Shown here piece after piece: positions 1 through 8,952 of a stretch of 64,000 nt of DNA. How positions within the stretch are numbered: position 1 is the stretch's first letter; every line of letters begins with the position of its first letter. A program made the translations under genes and the position numbers. Origin of the DNA: Mycolicibacterium rhodesiae (GTDB lineage Bacteria > Actinomycetota > Actinomycetes > Mycobacteriales > Mycobacteriaceae). Below the pieces are notes generated by a model. It was given only the letters and a program-made list of their open reading frames with translations. It searched no databases and was not told the origin of the DNA. The stretch spans positions 23,682 through 87,681 of the forward strand of contig NZ_MVIH01000019.1 of NCBI RefSeq assembly GCF_002086695.1, read 5' to 3'.

Positions 1-807
1 GTTCTCACTGATCGAGGTCAACACCGTCTGAATCTGGCTGTCCGACAACACCGGAAGTATGAAGCGCGACGGCGAACCTTGCTTCTGGAAATCGACGGTG
101 TCGTGCAGCTGACCCCAGTCGTCGACGGTGTCGCGGTACAGGATGGTCACCGCATCGGTGGTGTTCACCCAGTTGCCGGTGCCTGGATCGCTGGAACTCA
201 GCGTGATTGTGTACGAGCCATCGGGATTGGGCGTGAAATCCTGCAGGCTGTAGCTGTAGCCATTCGAACTGAACGCTCCCGAGATCACGCTTCCCTTCAT
301 CGGGACGAACGTGACATCGGTGGAGCCGGGCGCGGGATGGATGGTCATCACATAACTGCTCCCTGCCGCCAGCGGCGCAAGGATGTATTTGTTGTCGGCA
401 TTGGGGTCGTTGGGGAATTGCGAGGGATCAGTGCCCGACGCGTCCCATCCGTACGTCAGGTACGCGCCGTTCAGGCTGTAGGAATCGGCATCGTTGCGCT
501 CGTTCAACGCGCCAAACAGCTGATATATAGCCAACGTCTGTGTGTAGGAGGGCAGCGAGCTGTAGTCCGTCGCCTTGATGAACGGGTAGGCCGTATTCGA
601 GGCGATGATCTGCTGTTGCGCGGCGATGATCGCGTTCGTCGTGGACGAGTAATCACTCGACATCAGACGCACGGAACCTGACACCAGAGGCATGGACGAT
701 GCTGCCTGCCCTACAGTCAACGCCACCGCCGTCGCGCCCGTCATGACGGTCGTCGCCACGACACCCGCCTTCCGAAGCCGGCGGGCTTGCCCTTCAAAAT
801 GTGACAC
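1..807 (-). CDS. Secreted DUF1214-like protein (C-terminus off the left edge)
   Basis: The reading frame is open from a GTG at 807 to the window edge, giving 269 codons without a stop. An AGGAGG ribosome site lies four bases before the GTG. The first 40 residues have basic residues followed by an Ala/Val/Thr-rich hydrophobic stretch ending near QAASS, as in an exported protein. Further on, a segment rich in NPDGSYTITLSS and then NWVNTTDAVTILYRD resembles the beta-rich DUF1214 fold found in mycobacterial secreted or surface proteins; this assignment is from motif memory. The gene is divergent from the PucR-type regulator, with 154 bp between the starts, so that regulator may control it. Function is unknown. 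Confidence 0.62.
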   Translation of the reverse strand, partial: MSHFEGQARRLRKAGVVATTVMTGATAVALTVGQAASSMPLVSGSVRLMSSDYSSTTNAIIAAQQQIIASNTAYPFIKATDYSSLPSYTQTLAIYQLFGALNERNDADSYSLNGAYLTYGWDASGTDPSQFPNDPNADNKYILAPLAAGSSYVMTIHPAPGSTDVTFVPMKGSVISGAFSSNGYSYSLQDFTPNPDGSYTITLSSSDPGTGNWVNTTDAVTILYRDTVDDWGQLHDTVDFQKQGSPSRFILPVLSDSQIQTVLTSISEN

Positions 808-961
808 GTGGCCTCCTACGCTGGATGCTTGGTTTCCGGTGAGCGCAAGTGGTCAAACCGCGTTGATGTGCGCTGGCCCCCGGCGATGCGAACTAAGCGT
901 CTCGCGGCCAATCGTGGTGGTCTAGGGACAATCTGCCCTCGAACCGGCAATACTGTTGTGC

Positions 962-2224
962 ATGTTGCACTTGCCCGCAACCGGCTCGCCGGCGGGTTGG
1001 GAACTGCCGTCCGAACGGGTGCGTGAGTTGATGCGCCAGGCCGCCAAACGCGTAGTCCATACTCGCCAGGCCTGGTATGACGAGGCCGATCGTTACTCTC
1101 TGACATCGAGCTTTCTGCAGGATGTGGGCGGTTCGCTTGCGGAAGATCCACTCGCAGCGGAGGCGATCAATCGCAGCAACCGGTCCAACCAGCTGCATTG
1201 GGCTGCCGCCAACATCAGTCACCCCGGCGAGCCGGTAGCGGCCAATACCGACCCGGAGACGCTGGCGATCGCTCGATACTTCGTTCGCCGTGGCCTCGAC
1301 GAGTCCGCCGTCGTGGAAACCTACCGACGAGCACAGAGCGTCTCTTTGCGATTTTGGATGCACACCGTCTTTCAGCTGACCTCCGATGCCGATGAAATGC
1401 GACAACTGTTCGACGTTTCGGAACGGTCGATCACCGCGTTCTTGGGTGACACGATCACGGCAGTTCATCACCAGATGGAAATCGAGCGCGAAAACCTCGC
1501 CCGCGGAACATATGCAGAACGGCGGGAGACCGTCGCCCTGATCCTCGACGGGGCGCCGCTGAGCCAGGATCGTGCTGAGACCCGGCTCGGGTATCCGCTC
1601 GGGCAGAGCCACATCGCGGCCATTGTCTGGAGCAACGAAGCGGATGCCAACCTCTCCCACTTGGACCTGGCGGTGGAGCTCTTGCTGCAGACCGTCCGAG
1701 GGAAGCGATCCGTTTCGGTGCTGGCCAGCGCCGACACACGTTGGGTTTGGCTGCCGGGCGACGGTGACCCCGACTTCTCCCGTGTTGCCGCAGCACTCCC
1801 CCGAATGCCCGGCGTGCGAATTGCGGTCGGTTCGGCGTCATCCGGAATGGAAGGCTTCCGGCGTAGTCACCTCGATGCTGTCAGCACGCAGCGTCTGATG
1901 ACCAGAGCCGGATTCGCCCAGCAAATAGCAACTTTCAGCGATGTTCAATTCATCGCGATGGTCAGCGCCGACCCCGAACAGGTCAATCGTTTCATCAAGC
2001 ACACGCTCGGCGATTTCGAGCATGCTGATCCCGAACTTCAGCGGACGGTGCTGGTCTACATCGACGAGCAATGCAATGCGTCGCAAGCGGCCGCTCGACT
2101 CTTCACTCACCGAAACACTCTGATGCGCAGACTCGCACAAGCCCGCGAGCTCTTACCTCATCCTATGGAAGGAACCACCGTCCACATTGCCCTGGCGCTC
2201 GAAGCGCTGCGGTGGCGAAGCTGA
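962..2224 (+). CDS. PucR-family transcriptional regulator
   Basis: About 420 residues. The C-terminal 60 residues carry the PucR-type helix-turn-helix (around VYIDEQCNASQAAARLF, then THRNTLMRRLAQA), the signature of this family of purine, amino-acid or other catabolic regulators. The middle contains a GGDEF-like regulatory region without recognisable cyclase motifs. An in-frame TTG at 956 is possible, but ATG at 962 is preferred by codon choice; neither has a strong ribosome site. It is divergent from the DUF1214-like exported gene, which is its most likely target by position. The ligand cannot be read from sequence. Confidence 0.85.
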   Translation: MLHLPATGSPAGWELPSERVRELMRQAAKRVVHTRQAWYDEADRYSLTSSFLQDVGGSLAEDPLAAEAINRSNRSNQLHWAAANISHPGEPVAANTDPETLAIARYFVRRGLDESAVVETYRRAQSVSLRFWMHTVFQLTSDADEMRQLFDVSERSITAFLGDTITAVHHQMEIERENLARGTYAERRETVALILDGAPLSQDRAETRLGYPLGQSHIAAIVWSNEADANLSHLDLAVELLLQTVRGKRSVSVLASADTRWVWLPGDGDPDFSRVAAALPRMPGVRIAVGSASSGMEGFRRSHLDAVSTQRLMTRAGFAQQIATFSDVQFIAMVSADPEQVNRFIKHTLGDFEHADPELQRTVLVYIDEQCNASQAAARLFTHRNTLMRRLAQARELLPHPMEGTTVHIALALEALRWRS

Positions 2225-2276
2225 GTCGCCGCATGTTCGCCGGCAATTGTTCGCGGCCACGGGCGGGCTGTTCAGC

Positions 2277-2305
2277 CGAACGAGTGGGGTGTTTCCCACC
2301 GTTCG
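2277..2305. terminator. Candidate hairpin between convergent genes
   Basis: CGAACG-A-GTGGG pairs with CCCAC-CGTTCG across a six-base loop, an 11-bp stem with one bulge. It lies in the 281-bp gap between the PucR gene and the convergent mfpA. There is no U-tract, which is usual for mycobacterial intrinsic terminators, so function is inferred from position. The rest of the gap shows no coding signal. Confidence 0.4.
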
Positions 2306-2505
2306 TGTCACATCGTCGAAATTCGCTTCTGGCCGGATGCCACGTTGTCTCGTATCCGTTAGGCATTGTCCCGCAACGCTATTGGCCTCACGCACCCCGG
2401 CGCTGGAGTGGGATGAGGACATGGGGGTCGAAAGAGAACTAGCAACGGGGTACGAACCGCGAAATGGATGAAAACCGTGTGACTCGACGTCGTCGAGGTC
2501 GAACC

Positions 2506-3066
2506 TCAGCCGCCGCTGACGTCGAGACCGTGCGCAGATGAGAACGCCAGCGCCTGGGCGACGTCGATGCGCGCGCCCCGGCATGCGGCGGTGGTCCACA
2601 GCGTGGGATCGATGCGCGCTCCCCGCAGATCGGCCTGCTCGAGTCGCAGTCCGTTGGTGCGCGCACCGGTCAGATCGGCGCCGCGCAACACAGCCTTTCG
2701 CAGATCGGTCTGCACCAGGCTCGCTTCCCGCAGCCGACACCCGGACAGGTCCACTCCGCGCAGGTCCGCGCCGCCGAGCACGGCGAGGGTGAAATCGACT
2801 TCCTCGCAGACGATCGGGCGCAGCCGACAATTCTCGAATGTCGATCCGAGCATGCTGCAGTTTCGGAACGTGCTGTGCCACAGAGTTGTCCGCAGGAACC
2901 TGCAGTTCCGGAATGCTGATCCCTGGTGCACCGATTCCGACAGGTTGGCCCCACCGAAGTCACATTCGGTGAACACCACCTGTTCGGTCTGCAAGCCGGA
3001 GAGGTCCTCGTCGCGAAAGTCGTGCCCGACGAATTCGCGATCCTTCCAGTGCTGCTGTGCCTCCAC
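2506..3066 (-). CDS. mfpA: Pentapeptide-repeat DNA gyrase-protecting protein MfpA
   Basis: 186 residues made almost wholly of A(D/N)LXX-type pentapeptides (for example GADLRGVDLSG, GADLTGA, QADLRGA), close to the roughly 183-192 residues of mycobacterial MfpA. MfpA folds as a right-handed quadrilateral beta-helix that mimics DNA, binds gyrase and gives low-level fluoroquinolone resistance. The GTG start overlaps the mfpB stop codon by one base, and an in-frame N-terminus W(x)2-REF-GHDFRDEDLS matches what I recall of the M. tuberculosis protein. It is the last gene of the mfpEDCBA conservon, so its level and its coupling to the MfpB GTPase are set by this operon. Confidence 0.93.
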   Translation of the reverse strand: MEAQQHWKDREFVGHDFRDEDLSGLQTEQVVFTECDFGGANLSESVHQGSAFRNCRFLRTTLWHSTFRNCSMLGSTFENCRLRPIVCEEVDFTLAVLGGADLRGVDLSGCRLREASLVQTDLRKAVLRGADLTGARTNGLRLEQADLRGARIDPTLWTTAACRGARIDVAQALAFSSAHGLDVSGG

Positions 3067-3641
3067 TATCCCGACGCCAGGCTGGCCAGCGCGTACTCAC
3101 TGATCGCGATCAGCGCGTCGGTGGCCGACTTGCGGTCCCTCGCGTCGACGGTGAGCACCGGAGTGGTGTCGGGCAGCGTGAGCGCCCGCCGTACTTCGTC
3201 GGTGGGATACTGTGGCGCGCCGTCGAATTCGTTGACCGCGATCAGGAACGGCATCTTGCGATGCTCGAAGAAGTCGACGGCGGCGAAGCTGTCCTGCAGT
3301 CGGCGCACATCGACCAGGATGATCGCCCCGATCGCGCCGCGCACCAGGTCGTCCCACATGAACCAGAACCGGCGCTGGCCGGGCGTGCCGAACAGGTAGA
3401 GCACCAGATCCTGGTCGAGGGTGATGCGGCCGAAGTCCATGGCCACCGTCGTCGTCGACTTTCCCGGTGTTGCGTCGAGCACATCCACCGCGGTGGACGC
3501 GTCGGTCACCATCGCTTCGGTGCGCAACGGCATGATCTCCGACACCGCACCCACGAAGGTGGTCTTGCCTGCGCCGAAACCACCCGCGACGACGATCTTC
3601 GTCGAGGCGGATGACCGCCCCTCAGAGGGCTCGTAGGCCAC
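3066..3641 (-). CDS. mfpB: Conservon small GTPase MfpB
   Basis: 191 residues with a P-loop GGFGAGKT near residue 20 and a NEFDG motif in place of the usual guanine-specificity NKxD. This is typical of the ATP/GTP-binding proteins (CvnD type) of actinobacterial conservons. MfpB is known to be required for MfpA-mediated fluoroquinolone protection in M. smegmatis. The GTG start lies 20 bp inside the end of mfpC, so translation is probably coupled. It belongs to the five-gene operon with the sensor kinase MfpE. Confidence 0.93.
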   Translation of the reverse strand: MAYEPSEGRSSASTKIVVAGGFGAGKTTFVGAVSEIMPLRTEAMVTDASTAVDVLDATPGKSTTTVAMDFGRITLDQDLVLYLFGTPGQRRFWFMWDDLVRGAIGAIILVDVRRLQDSFAAVDFFEHRKMPFLIAVNEFDGAPQYPTDEVRRALTLPDTTPVLTVDARDRKSATDALIAISEYALASLASG

Positions 3642-3978
3642 GCAGGGTCCTTCCTATCAGGTCGCGGCGCTCGTCCGATGTCGAGCGATCGGTCAAAGTG
3701 GTCTGCACTCGAAGATAACCCGCCGTCACGAGGTCGCCGACCAGGACGCGCGCGACGCCGAGCGGAAGATCCAGTAGGGCCGAGATTTCGGCCACCGACG
3801 GGCTGTTGACGCACAGCTCACAGATGCGCCCGCGGACATCGCCTGACGGCCAGTGATGCTGCTTGGACGACGGCACCGTTTGAATCGGCGCCTCGACCGG
3901 AAGCTCGACGGAGGTGTCGGTGCGCCCCGCGGTCAGCGTGTAGGGGCGTACCAGGTTCGCCTCGGCGTCACCGGTCAC
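3622..3978 (-). CDS. mfpC: DUF742 conservon protein MfpC
   Basis: 118 residues. The C-terminal 70 residues form the DUF742 winged-helix-like domain (CELCVNSPSVAEISALLDLP then GVARVLVGDLVTAGYLRV), the third component of actinobacterial conservons. The GTG start and the mfpD TGA stop share GTGA, and its 3' end overlaps mfpB by 20 bp, so these genes are translationally coupled. Its role is inferred as an adaptor between the roadblock protein and the GTPase; no catalytic motif is present. Confidence 0.92.
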   Translation of the reverse strand: MTGDAEANLVRPYTLTAGRTDTSVELPVEAPIQTVPSSKQHHWPSGDVRGRICELCVNSPSVAEISALLDLPLGVARVLVGDLVTAGYLRVQTTLTDRSTSDERRDLIGRTLRGLRAL

Positions 3979-4388
3979 GACGGTTGGGCGCTCCGCCGCG
4001 ACGACGAGACGACGTTGCCCACGCGTTCGACCAAAACCGCCATCTCGTAACCGATTTGGCCGATGTCGCAGGTCGGCGCGGCCAGCGTGGCCAGGTGCGA
4101 TCCGTCACCGACCCGCATCACCAGCAGGTAACCGCCGGCCATCTCGACGACTGATTGCAGCACCTGGCCGGCTTCGAAGAGCTGCGCGGCGCCCGCGGCC
4201 AGGCTGGCCAGCCCGGAGGTCACCGCGGCCAGCTGCTCGGCGCGATCACGAGGTAGTTGCTCGCTCGCCGCGATGAGCAAGCCGTCGACCGAGACGAGCA
4301 CCGCGTGCGAGACGCCGGGTACGTCGCGGGCAAAGTTGGACACCAGCCAGTCCAGTGAATTGTTCTGCGGCCGTTGCGGCAAGGTCAT
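3975..4388 (-). CDS. mfpD: Roadblock/LC7-domain protein MfpD
   Basis: 137 residues covering one roadblock/LC7 domain (GVSHAVLVSVDGLLIAAS, then the Gly/Ala-rich helix and GGYLLVMRVGDGSHLATL). Proteins of this fold regulate small GTPases such as MfpB. The ATG overlaps the mfpE stop codon as ATGA and its own stop overlaps the mfpC start as GTGA. The orthologue is Rv3364c in M. tuberculosis by position. Confidence 0.93.
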   Translation of the reverse strand: MTLPQRPQNNSLDWLVSNFARDVPGVSHAVLVSVDGLLIAASEQLPRDRAEQLAAVTSGLASLAAGAAQLFEAGQVLQSVVEMAGGYLLVMRVGDGSHLATLAAPTCDIGQIGYEMAVLVERVGNVVSSSRRSAQPS

Positions 4389-6964
4389 GTGTGGTCGTTT
4401 CCGTTCTCTGCGGAATTGGCCTGCAGGCCCGAGCGCGCAGCCCGCACGCCGCCGAAGTGGCTGCTGAACGAGGAGCGGACGGCGTCGGGATCGCGCTGTG
4501 GCAGCGCAGGGGCCGGTGACTCAGCAGCGCCGGGCACCAACCGGGCGCCGGGATCGCGCACGGGCAGACCATGTTCGGTGTGATCCTGCACGGGTACGTT
4601 GTCCACCTCTGCTGCGGTCTCCCAGCCGTTGTCCCACACCGACTTCCAGTCCTGAGGCACGGCAATGGTGTGCGGGTCGACCATCAGCTCGTTGAGCATC
4701 TTCTGGTAGATGAAATCGGTGTCGGTGTCCTCGAAATCCGGGGCCGACAGCCCAGCCGCCAGCACGTCCATATCGCTGATGTCGAGGTGCTCGTCGCGCG
4801 TCTCCTCGGCGCGCGCACGGGCGGCAAAGAACCCGGAGGTGTCCGATGCGTGCGCGTTCTCGGCGCCCGACTGCGCCGCCCCGGCGAACCACAGCGAACG
4901 CTGCGGCTCGGGTTCGGGTTCGGGTTCCGGCTCTGGCGTCGGCGCCCCGGTGATTCCACTGGAGCCCGGGGATCGTCGCGGCAACCCACTCGGATCGACC
5001 GCGGCCGGCTCTGCCGCCGTCGGTACCGGTTCGTCGTGAATGTCTTGCCCGGCAGGCTTTTCGGAGGGGGCGTCATACCGCTGTGCGTCGGTGCCGACCG
5101 GTTCGCCGTGCTCCAGCAGTTTGGCCGGGATGAAGAGCTCGGCCGTCGTTCCCGACGACGGCTCCCCCTCGACGGCGTTGCGCAGTCGCACCTCCATGCC
5201 GTGCATGTGCGCCAGCCGCCCGACCACGAACAACCCCATGTGCCGGGTGTTGTCCGGGCTGACCTCACCGCCGGCGTGCAAGCGCATGTTGGCGATCCGA
5301 AGGTCGCTGTCGGTCATGCCGATACCGTCGTCGTGCACCTCGATCAGCACTCCGGCGTTGCCTGCGTGCACCGCAGTGACCCGGACCGGCGAGATCGGTG
5401 GCGAGTACCGCAGCGCGTTGTCGATCAGCTCGGCGAGCATATGTACCGCGTCGGCGGAGACGCGCCCGATCAGAGCCGAGTCAGACACCTCGCCGATCTG
5501 CACCCGCTTGTAGTCCTCGACCTCGGAGACCGCGCCGTTGACCGCACTCGCCAATGGCAACGACTCACGGTGATCGCGCGACACCTGCGCCCCTGCCAGC
5601 ACCAGCAGGTTCGAGCCGATCCGGCGCATCCTGGTCGCGAGATGATCGAGCCGGAACAGGTTGTCGAGCCGTTCAGGGTCCTTCTCGTTGCGCTCCAACT
5701 GGTCGATCAGCGAGAGCTGCTGATCGACGAGCGATCGGTTGCGCCGCGACATGGTCTCGAACATCTCGTTGATCACCAACCGCAACCGCGCCTCGTCGCC
5801 GGCCAGCAGCAGCGCCTGGGTGTGCAATTCGTCAACCGCGTGGGCGACCTGGCCGATCTCCTCGGTGGTGTAGACCGGCAACGGCTGAGGTTCGCGCTCG
5901 TCGCCGGCCCGGACGCGGGCGATACCCTGCTCCAAATCGGTGTGCGCGACGCGCAGGGCTCCGTCGCGCAGGATGCGCAGCGGCCGGACCAGGGACCGGG
6001 CGACCAGCAACACCACGACCAGCGCGGCGATGAACGCCGCCAGCACCAGCAATCCGTCGCGGATGACGGCGTGGCGGCGGTCGGCGGCCAGCCGCTGTAC
6101 CGAGGTGGTGACCTCGTCGGTGGTGCTCGTGACGACCTTCTCCGCGATGGCGTCGGTGGCCTGCAGCGATTGACGGAGGTCGGCATTGCCGGCCAGCGCG
6201 GCGTCCGGGCTGGACATGATGCCCATCCGCCGGACCATCTCGCTCTGCAGCGTCTTCGCCTCCGGCGAGCCGACGCCGAGGACCTGGCTCATGCCGAACA
6301 ATGTCGACGGCTCGGTGCCGGCCAGCGTGATCATCGATGTGCGCAGTTCGGGCTCGGGCAGGTCGCCGCCCTGCTCGACGAGCAGCTCTTGCATCAGCAT
6401 CTGCCCGCGGGCACCGATCGCGCGACTCAGACCCTGGGTCTGGACGCGCAGTTTCTCGTCGTCGATGCGCACCGAGCCGTTGATCGCGTCCTCGGCGGTC
6501 AGCAGGATCGGCGCGTAGGCGGTGATCCGGTCGCGCAGCCCCATCGTGTTCGCCGACACCGCCGCCACCAGTTGCTGACCACCGGTGAGCAGGTTGGTGA
6601 CGCCGGTGCGGACGTCGGGAGCGACGTCGGTCGAATTGAGCTTGTTCTGCAGGGTCGCTTTGCTCTTGTCGAAAGTGTTGGTCGCGGACTGGGTGTCCCC
6701 GTCCGACGAGTACGCCAGCAGCACCCCTTGCAGAGCGCCGACGTAGCTTTCGATCACCGGAATCATCTGGACCCGATCGGCGGCGACCTGCAGATCCCGC
6801 GCCGATTCGACGCCATCCCAGATGCGGGCACCGGCGAAGGCGAGCGCGAGCGCCAGCGGAACGGCCACGATCGCAAACACTTTGCCCCGCACCGGCCAGT
6901 TGCGCGGCGACCACCGCGACGGCCGCTTCGGCGGCACGGCTGTCGGCTGTTGAATCTGATTCAT
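4385..6964 (-). CDS. mfpE: Conservon sensor histidine kinase MfpE
   Basis: About 859 residues. After a proline/arginine-rich cytoplasmic start comes a first membrane helix, an extracytoplasmic nitrate/nitrite-sensing (NIT-like) helical region of about 260 residues, a second helix (LLVLAAFIAALVVVLLVA), a HAMP-type linker, an LDHLATRMRR H-box-like helix and a HATPase_c domain (ELIDNALRYSPP, VHDDGIGM). The last 200 residues are acidic and disordered with a short Pro-Glu repeat. I chose ATG 6964 because AGGAAG lies six bases upstream; an upstream ATG at 6982 and a TTG at 7003 have poorer sites. It heads the mfpEDCBA operon and presumably senses an envelope signal. Confidence 0.93.
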   Translation of the reverse strand: MNQIQQPTAVPPKRPSRWSPRNWPVRGKVFAIVAVPLALALAFAGARIWDGVESARDLQVAADRVQMIPVIESYVGALQGVLLAYSSDGDTQSATNTFDKSKATLQNKLNSTDVAPDVRTGVTNLLTGGQQLVAAVSANTMGLRDRITAYAPILLTAEDAINGSVRIDDEKLRVQTQGLSRAIGARGQMLMQELLVEQGGDLPEPELRTSMITLAGTEPSTLFGMSQVLGVGSPEAKTLQSEMVRRMGIMSSPDAALAGNADLRQSLQATDAIAEKVVTSTTDEVTTSVQRLAADRRHAVIRDGLLVLAAFIAALVVVLLVARSLVRPLRILRDGALRVAHTDLEQGIARVRAGDEREPQPLPVYTTEEIGQVAHAVDELHTQALLLAGDEARLRLVINEMFETMSRRNRSLVDQQLSLIDQLERNEKDPERLDNLFRLDHLATRMRRIGSNLLVLAGAQVSRDHRESLPLASAVNGAVSEVEDYKRVQIGEVSDSALIGRVSADAVHMLAELIDNALRYSPPISPVRVTAVHAGNAGVLIEVHDDGIGMTDSDLRIANMRLHAGGEVSPDNTRHMGLFVVGRLAHMHGMEVRLRNAVEGEPSSGTTAELFIPAKLLEHGEPVGTDAQRYDAPSEKPAGQDIHDEPVPTAAEPAAVDPSGLPRRSPGSSGITGAPTPEPEPEPEPEPQRSLWFAGAAQSGAENAHASDTSGFFAARARAEETRDEHLDISDMDVLAAGLSAPDFEDTDTDFIYQKMLNELMVDPHTIAVPQDWKSVWDNGWETAAEVDNVPVQDHTEHGLPVRDPGARLVPGAAESPAPALPQRDPDAVRSSFSSHFGGVRAARSGLQANSAENGNDHT

Positions 6965-7174
6965 CGGAGACTTCCTGGTCATCGCTGCCCGTGTTGACCA
7001 CAACGGAGCTGCGCATAACCCCTGGCAATTCGTCGAGTATGACAGCGATTGCCCAGCATCTCCAGAGTCGTTACTGAACAGAGAGATACCGGTGACGCCC
7101 GCCCATTTCGCCTATTGGGGTGTCGAGCAAATTGCGCTGCGGCACAACTGAGATCATCAACTCACTCGAATTAC

Positions 7175-7780
7175 CTACGCTGGTTTGAGCAGCGCGACGA
7201 GAAAGTCGGAGTCATCGGAAAAGGGCCGCACATCCCAGGTGGACAGCAGCAGATCGGGCATGAGGCCGGCGTGAGCGGCGTCGTCGAGGAACTCGCTGTA
7301 CTCGTACTCGCGCCCGGCGCCGAAGCCGATCACCGCGCGTCCGTCGGCTTTGAGGTGGGCACGCAGCCGGGAGAGCACCTGCACGCGGGTGCTGGGCGCG
7401 ACGAACGTCATGACGTTGCCTGCCGAGACGATGATGTCGAACGGTTCGGCGATGCCGCGCGCCGGCAGGTCGAGTTCGGCGAGGTCGCCGACAAGCCAGC
7501 GCGGGCCGGGATGGTCCTGCTCAGCCGCCTCGATCAGCGTCGGATCGACGTCGACACCGACCACGTGATGGCCGACGGACGCCAGGTATCCGCCCACCCG
7601 GCCGGGACCGCAGCCCGCGTCGAGAATGTGGGAGCCGCGCGCCGCCATCGCGTCCACGAAGCGGGCCTCGCCGACCAGGTCATCGCCGGCGCGGGCCATC
7701 GCACGGAACCGCTCGATGTACCACCGCGAATGCCCGGGATCGGCCGCGACTTTTTGCATCCAGAGGCTGGTCTCGACCAT
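7175..7780 (-). CDS. Class I SAM-dependent methyltransferase
   Basis: 201 residues. Motif I ILDAGCGPGRVGGYLAS is followed by VVGVDVDP (acidic ribose-binding end of strand 2) and the LVGDLAELDLP region, all typical of the Rossmann methyltransferase fold. The start ATG at 7780 is divergent from trmL, 26 bp away. The substrate cannot be deduced; the fold is shared by enzymes acting on small molecules, lipids and proteins. The 171 bp between its end and mfpE show no further gene. Confidence 0.85.
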   Translation of the reverse strand: MVETSLWMQKVAADPGHSRWYIERFRAMARAGDDLVGEARFVDAMAARGSHILDAGCGPGRVGGYLASVGHHVVGVDVDPTLIEAAEQDHPGPRWLVGDLAELDLPARGIAEPFDIIVSAGNVMTFVAPSTRVQVLSRLRAHLKADGRAVIGFGAGREYEYSEFLDDAAHAGLMPDLLLSTWDVRPFSDDSDFLVALLKPA

Positions 7781-7806
7781 GCCGCCATTATCCCCGTGTC
7801 CGGAGC

Positions 7807-8277
7807 GTGGCTGTGTTCAGGCTGATGTTCTACTCGCCGCGGATCGCGCCGAACACCGGTAACGCCATCCGGATGGTCGCGGCGACCGGATGCGAATTGC
7901 ATTTGGTGGAACCGTTGGGCTTCGACCTGTCCGAACCGAAGCTGCGCCGGGCCGGACTGGACTACCACGACCTGGCGTCGGTGACGGTGCACGCCGGCCT
8001 GGAGCAGGCCTGGGCGGCGTTGGCCGGCGCGCGGGTGTTCGCGTTCACGGCGCATGCGACCCGGTCGTCGTTCGATATCGCCTACCAGCCGGGCGACGTG
8101 ATGCTGTTCGGTCCGGAACCGACAGGTCTGGACGCCGCCACGCTGGCCGATCCGCACATCACCGAGCAGGTGCGGATCCCGATGCTGCCGGGGCGGCGGT
8201 CACTGAATCTGTCCAACGCTGCCGCGGTGGTGGCCTATGAGGCGTGGCGGCAGCACGGCTTCGAGGGTGGGGTCTGA
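7807..8277 (+). CDS. trmL: tRNA (cytidine/uridine-34-2'-O)-methyltransferase TrmL-type
   Basis: 156 residues of a minimal SPOUT methyltransferase. The diagnostic motifs are N-terminal PRIAPNTGNAIR, central LFGPEPTGL, and C-terminal LPGRRSLNLSNAAAVVAYE, which forms the trefoil knot that binds SAM. TrmL methylates the wobble-position ribose of tRNA-Leu isoacceptors in other bacteria. The GTG at 7807 or the GTG at 7813 may be used; MFYSPRIAP is the family core. The M. tuberculosis equivalent by order is Rv3366. Confidence 0.9.
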   Translation: MAVFRLMFYSPRIAPNTGNAIRMVAATGCELHLVEPLGFDLSEPKLRRAGLDYHDLASVTVHAGLEQAWAALAGARVFAFTAHATRSSFDIAYQPGDVMLFGPEPTGLDAATLADPHITEQVRIPMLPGRRSLNLSNAAAVVAYEAWRQHGFEGGV

Positions 8278-8287
8278 GCCCGCCGGG

Positions 8288-8929
8288 TCACCAGGTGTCC
8301 CAGTGGGTCAGCTGCTCGGCGGGCAACCGCTTGGCGGGCTTGAAATCGGTGCCCTTGGTGTAGGCGATCGGCCAGAGGCCGCCCTGGGTGTACCGGTCGA
8401 ACGGGATGCCGAGCAACTCGGCGGCCTGCTTTTCGCCGTCCCCGATCAGGTGCAGCGTCGTGTACGCCGAGCCCAGGCCGCGCGAGCGCAGGGCCAGCAT
8501 GAAACTCCAGACGGCGGGAATCAGGGAACCCCAGTAGGACGCCTGCATGCCGGCGGGGGCACCGTCCGGGCGGCCCTCCAGGCACGGGATCAGGAACACC
8601 GGAGCCTTCTCGAGGTTCTCGTTGAGGTACTTGGCCGAGCTGAGCACCGAGTCCATCTGCGCATCGCGCATATCGCCGCGAACCGGGGCGGGCATGTCGA
8701 GGTAGGGCGTGCCGGTGGCCCGGTAGATGTCGGCCAGCGCCTTCTTCTTGGCGGGGTCCTCGACGAACAAGAATTGCCAGCCTTGGGCATTGGAACCCGT
8801 CGGCGCCTGCAGGGCCAGATCCAGACACTCCATCAGCACCTCGCGCGGCACCGGCCGGTCGAAGTCGAGCCGCTTGCGCACCGATCGGGTGGAAGTGAGA
8901 AGTTCATCAACGGTCAGATCGAGTGTCAT
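8288..8929 (-). CDS. Nitroreductase-family FMN oxidoreductase
   Basis: 213 residues. The N-terminal TRSVRKRLDFDRPVPREVL is the FMN-phosphate-binding segment of the nitroreductase fold, followed by LQAPTGSNAQGWQFLFVED. The C-terminal GDGEKQAAELLGIP is typical of the Rv3368c group. Members are dimeric NAD(P)H- or F420-linked reductases with unknown natural substrates. It is divergent from the PPOX-fold gene with only 23 bp between starts, and the pair is conserved as Rv3368c-Rv3369. Confidence 0.9.
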   Translation of the reverse strand: MTLDLTVDELLTSTRSVRKRLDFDRPVPREVLMECLDLALQAPTGSNAQGWQFLFVEDPAKKKALADIYRATGTPYLDMPAPVRGDMRDAQMDSVLSSAKYLNENLEKAPVFLIPCLEGRPDGAPAGMQASYWGSLIPAVWSFMLALRSRGLGSAYTTLHLIGDGEKQAAELLGIPFDRYTQGGLWPIAYTKGTDFKPAKRLPAEQLTHWDTW

Positions 8930-8952
8930 GCGCTGAGACTACATTCGGCGTC

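Noticed and set aside
4905..4950. Pro-Glu codon repeat as a possible CRISPR or tandem DNA repeat
   Set aside because: It is a short in-frame coding repeat within the mfpE tail; there are no spaced direct repeats anywhere in the window.
4571..6997. Plus-strand open frame of 808 codons opposite mfpE
   Set aside because: It is the complement of a clearly conserved histidine kinase gene; its translation is Arg/Gly/His/Leu-rich shadow sequence with no domain.
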